From positions 1 through 9,111 of the forward strand of contig DYOK01000106.1 in the NCBI GenBank assembly GCA_020720565.1: a stretch of 9,111 bases of DNA, written 5' to 3'. The position numbers and the translations under genes were made by a program. A model generated the notes under the pieces. It was given only the letters and a program-made list of their open reading frames with translations. It searched no databases and had not been told where the DNA came from. This stretch comes from Acetofilamentum sp. (GTDB lineage: Bacteria; Bacteroidota; Bacteroidia; Bacteroidales; JAFGXI01). Each line of letters starts with the position of its first letter. Within the stretch, counting starts at the first letter, position 1. Shown here piece after piece: positions 6,384 through 9,111 of this stretch.

Positions 6384-8685
6384 ATATTATTCAATAAAAA
6401 TAAAACTGATTGTCATGATGCTTTTAACAAGCCTCATCGCACTGGTAATTGCTTTTAGTATATTCTCGTATTACGATTCGAACGATTATATGGAACGGAA
6501 AATTAAAAACCTTTCCATATTAGCTGAGTCAATTTCGCTCAATTTAATTGCTTCGATAAGCTTTAACGACGCACATTCGGCAAGCGAAGTTATTAATACG
6601 TTAAAAGTTGATCCTCAGATTTTACAGGCAGGTATCCATTTGCCAGACGGCTTGCTTTTTACTGAGATTAAACTCGATGCAGATGATTATATCAGCATAC
6701 CATCGAACACACGCCTCGACACCGCATTTCTGATTAAACAAAACCGATTGCTGATTATTAAACCCGTGTACGACGTCATGGAAACCAATAAGTTGATTGG
6801 TAAGTTTTATATGATAGTTGATACCAGCGATGTGTTCGATCGTATGAAACAGTTTCTAACTTTAATAGGAATAATATTGATGGTTTCGGGTGTTATTGCA
6901 TATTTTATTGCCAACATTCTCCAACGAATTGTTTCGAATCCAATATCAAAGCTATCGAGCACCATGCGTGACATCGCCATTCATAAAAGTTTCGACTTTA
7001 GAATCGAAGAAAAACGAAACGACGAAATTGGTTCGCTGACCGACAGTTTTAACAACCTTCTCAACCAAATCCAAAATACCAATCAAGCATTAGTTTTGGC
7101 TAAAGAGCAAGCCGAACGCTCGGCCAAAATTAAAGAAGAGTTTTTGGCCAACATGAGCCACGAAATTCGTACACCAATGAATGGTATAATTGGCATGGCG
7201 GAATTGCTCGAAACGACAATCCTTAACGAAGAACAAAAAAATTATCTTTCGCATATCAATGTATCTGCCGAAAATCTTTTGGTTATTATTAATGACATTC
7301 TTGATTATTCGAAAATTGAAGCTGGAAAAATGGACATCGAATCCATTTCGTTCGACTTTAACCAAGTGCTAAATAATGTATATGAGTCGTTAAAAATTAG
7401 AGCTCAAGAAAAGCGCCTCGACTTAATCTTCGATATTAGCCCATTAATTCCACGATTCGTTGCTGGCGACAAGGTACGCCTTAGTCAAATTCTAATCAAT
7501 TTAATTGGCAATGCTATAAAATTCACCCATTCAGGCCATATCAAAGTCAATGCATTCCTCGAACACGAAACCTTAAAAACACATAAAATTCGCTTCGAAG
7601 TAATCGATACAGGGATAGGGATTCCTAAGGATAAAATTGATACCATTTTCCAAAGTTTTAGTCAAGCCAAAGCAAGCACGACCAGAGAATTTGGCGGCAC
7701 AGGTCTGGGATTGAGCATTTCGAAACAATTGGTTGAGTTACAAGGTGGTTACATCAATGTAGAAAGCACCGAAGGGCAAGGGAGTAAATTTAGTTTTAAT
7801 ATTTTATTTAAAAAATCTGAACAGCAAAATAGACCTCAAAAAGTCAATATTCGAAACGAAAATAAGGGCTTTGACAACAATGACCACATCAATATTCTAG
7901 TAGCCGAAGACAACAGAATTAATCAAATATTAATTAAAAAAATATTGAGCAATTTCCGATTCAATGCTACATTGGTCGAAAATGGTGCGTTGGCTCTCGA
8001 AGCATTGTCGCAAAATCAATTCGACATATTATTGCTCGATATCCATATGCCAGTAATGGATGGCTATCGAACAGCCGAATCGATCAGAAATGGTGGGCAG
8101 TTTTATAAAGATATCCCAATTATTGCTTTAACCGCGGCGGCTATTAAAGGCGAAAAAGAAAAATGTTTTGCTCACGGAATGAACGAATATGTGACCAAAC
8201 CATTTAAAACAGAAGTGTTGATATCGACCATTAGAGCACTTTTGCCAGAAAAATACAGCATTGAAGAGCGTACAACCAGTTCAAAACAAAAGCAAGAAAC
8301 TTCTGCTCTGAAAATTCTGGTAGTAGAAGATAACAAAGTCAATCAGATTTTGGTTAAAAGCATGCTGACCAAAGAAGGTTTTGAAATTAGCATTGCGGAA
8401 AATGGAAAACAGGCAGTGGATATTCTGTGCAATGAACGATTCGACTTGGTTTTTATGGATTTACATATGCCTGTGATGGATGGCTTGCAAGCTACTAAAT
8501 TAATAAGAAGTCATTCTAATTGCATAGGAAAAGACATCCCAATTATCGCATTAACTGGTGCTAATACCAATAACGAACACCAAGAATGTCTCAATGCGGG
8601 CATGACCGATTTTATGACCAAGCCCTTTAGACAAAAAGAAATATTAGAAATCATATCAAAATACACACGCCATGAACGCACTTGA
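6367..8685 (+). CDS. Membrane hybrid histidine kinase: CHASE8-like sensor, HAMP, kinase core, two receivers
   Basis: The 772-residue inner-membrane protein has TM1 (about 13-34), then a periplasmic domain (35-160) with the CHASE8 pattern ILAESISLNL...SFND...SASEVINTL...DPQILQAGI...DGLLF, then TM2 (about 163-185). HAMP spans about 186-235 (Pro192, Glu220) and leads into a coiled coil (235-260). The HisKA dimerisation helix carries the phospho-acceptor His265 (MSHEIRTP). The HATPase domain has the N box Asn382, G1 DTGIGIP (414-420) and G2 GGTGLGLS (443-450). Receiver 1 (about 508-625) has Glu514/Asp515, phospho-acceptor Asp558, Thr589 and Lys611. Receiver 2 (about 648-765) has Glu654/Asp655, Asp698, Thr730 and Lys752. 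All catalytic residues are intact. There is no HPt or DNA-binding domain in the chain; an HPt gene follows with a 14-base overlap. CHASE8 is the sensor domain of YfiN, the partner of YfiR, whose gene is directly upstream. Confidence 0.92.
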   Translation: MKLSFKYYSIKIKLIVMMLLTSLIALVIAFSIFSYYDSNDYMERKIKNLSILAESISLNLIASISFNDAHSASEVINTLKVDPQILQAGIHLPDGLLFTEIKLDADDYISIPSNTRLDTAFLIKQNRLLIIKPVYDVMETNKLIGKFYMIVDTSDVFDRMKQFLTLIGIILMVSGVIAYFIANILQRIVSNPISKLSSTMRDIAIHKSFDFRIEEKRNDEIGSLTDSFNNLLNQIQNTNQALVLAKEQAERSAKIKEEFLANMSHEIRTPMNGIIGMAELLETTILNEEQKNYLSHINVSAENLLVIINDILDYSKIEAGKMDIESISFDFNQVLNNVYESLKIRAQEKRLDLIFDISPLIPRFVAGDKVRLSQILINLIGNAIKFTHSGHIKVNAFLEHETLKTHKIRFEVIDTGIGIPKDKIDTIFQSFSQAKASTTREFGGTGLGLSISKQLVELQGGYINVESTEGQGSKFSFNILFKKSEQQNRPQKVNIRNENKGFDNNDHINILVAEDNRINQILIKKILSNFRFNATLVENGALALEALSQNQFDILLLDIHMPVMDGYRTAESIRNGGQFYKDIPIIALTAAAIKGEKEKCFAHGMNEYVTKPFKTEVLISTIRALLPEKYSIEERTTSSKQKQETSALKILVVEDNKVNQILVKSMLTKEGFEISIAENGKQAVDILCNERFDLVFMDLHMPVMDGLQATKLIRSHSNCIGKDIPIIALTGANTNNEHQECLNAGMTDFMTKPFRQKEILEIISKYTRHERT

Positions 8686-9007
8686 TTTAAGCTACCTTTA
8701 TTCTGTAACTGATGGGGATAAGGAACTAATAAAGGAACTTATCGAAATTTTTATTTCACAAATTCCAGAATTTCGCAAGGAATTTAGAACAGCTTTTCAA
8801 AACAAAGATGCGGATGCTTTGTCGAAAATTGCACATAAAGCTAAATCGTCGGTGGCTATAATGGGGCTGACCGAATTAACTCAAGCCCTTAAAGATTTAG
8901 AGCTAGAAGCCAAAGAAAAAGGATTCTCTGATGGACTAAAAAAATATTTAGATCAATTTGACCACGATTGTGCTCAAGCCGAACAAGAGCTTTTGAAATT
9001 AATTTAG
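8672..9007 (+). CDS. Histidine phosphotransfer (HPt) protein
   Basis: This small, all-helical cytoplasmic protein of 111 residues has the HPt signature IAHKAKSSVAIMG, with phospho-acceptor His55 and the following KSS (58-60). In many HPt domains the motif reads AHxLKGSS. No signal peptide or membrane segment is present. The ATG at 8672 lies 14 bases before the kinase stop, so translation is probably coupled. It most likely takes phosphate from a receiver of the upstream kinase and passes it to the other receiver or to a response regulator encoded elsewhere. It is the last gene of the operon. No convincing terminator is seen in the 25 bases before the convergent gene. Confidence 0.9.
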   Translation: MNALDLSYLYSVTDGDKELIKELIEIFISQIPEFRKEFRTAFQNKDADALSKIAHKAKSSVAIMGLTELTQALKDLELEAKEKGFSDGLKKYLDQFDHDCAQAEQELLKLI

Positions 9008-9032
9008 AAAAATCGATTATAAATGGACGAAC

Positions 9033-9111
9033 TCAGAGATTTTCGATAATCTTTTCTACCGCCCCGCGGCTGCTTTTGACAAATTGCTCGGCATTGTGTC
9101 CCATTTCAGTG
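9033..9111 (-). CDS. C-terminal fragment, probably Kdo transferase (glycosyltransferase)
   Basis: Twenty-five residues are visible before a TGA stop at 9033-9035; the gene runs off the right edge. The residues TEMGHNAEQFVKSS followed by RGAVEKIIENL match the usual end of 3-deoxy-D-manno-octulosonate (Kdo) transferases, where a G-x-x-A-x-x-F/Y-V segment is followed by GAt-x-K-I-L. These enzymes attach Kdo to lipid A at the inner membrane. The fragment is short, so another GT-B glycosyltransferase is possible. It converges with the HPt gene. Confidence 0.5.
   Translation of the reverse strand, partial: TEMGHNAEQFVKSSRGAVEKIIENL

Noticed and set aside
9015..9051. GATTAT/ATAATC inverted repeat between the HPt gene and the convergent fragment
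   Set aside because: Six A/T-rich pairs with a 25-base loop are expected by chance in this composition.
1..9111. CRISPR arrays, tRNA or rRNA genes
   Set aside because: No regularly spaced direct repeats and no tRNA- or rRNA-like sequences were seen.

Overview
The window looks like a chromosomal segment of a member of the Bacteroidota. The DNA is AT-rich. Start codons are preceded by A/T-rich leaders rather than clear Shine-Dalgarno sequences. Two promoters fit the Bacteroidota form (TTG-type -33 box, 19-base spacer, TAnnTTTG -7 box). Signal peptides end in the typical '-AQ' pattern, and an OmpA protein with PD40 repeats, a DUF1573 protein and a YfiR protein are all common in this phylum. The native genes use TCG serine codons and TCGA-rich sequence freely.

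Left part (1-1124): bases 54-1009 have the architecture of a single integron gene cassette. It carries its own promoter and one gene, for a secreted beta-barrel-like protein of unknown function (165-866), followed by a 135-base attC-like imperfect palindrome. The first bases of the cassette are complementary to the start of the attC-like site at its other end, as expected for a linearised cassette. No integrase and no second attC are visible, so this appears to be a lone cassette at a secondary site. It lies about 115 bases upstream of a BadF/BadG-type N-acetylglucosamine kinase-like gene (1125-1970).

Middle (2038-3115): a minus-strand gene encodes a secreted protein with two DUF1573-type domains. 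Its frame is interrupted by one in-frame UGA (2239-2241), exactly at the first Cys of the conserved CGC motif. The homologous reading frame then continues for another 66 codons. A 7-bp stem-loop starts 10 bases after the UGA, the geometry of a bacterial SECIS element. This is a candidate new selenoprotein family member; a plain nonsense mutation is the alternative. The gene has a good promoter. The divergent intergenic region also holds a perfect 14-bp inverted repeat.

Right part (3116-9007): four genes with overlapping ends form a tight operon. They encode a 906-residue TPR/PD40/OmpA/SPOR envelope protein (TTG start), a YfiR (DUF4154) periplasmic protein (TTG start, 8-base overlap), a membrane hybrid histidine kinase with a CHASE8-like sensor domain and two receivers (17-base overlap), and a separate HPt protein (14-base overlap). 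OmpA-like protein, YfiR and CHASE8 membrane protein are the parts of the Pseudomonas YfiB-YfiR-YfiN system. Here the diguanylate cyclase output is replaced by a phosphorelay. I infer that this is an envelope or peptidoglycan-stress sensing module; its final response regulator is not in the window. The last 79 bases hold the 3' end of a convergent gene, probably a Kdo transferase.
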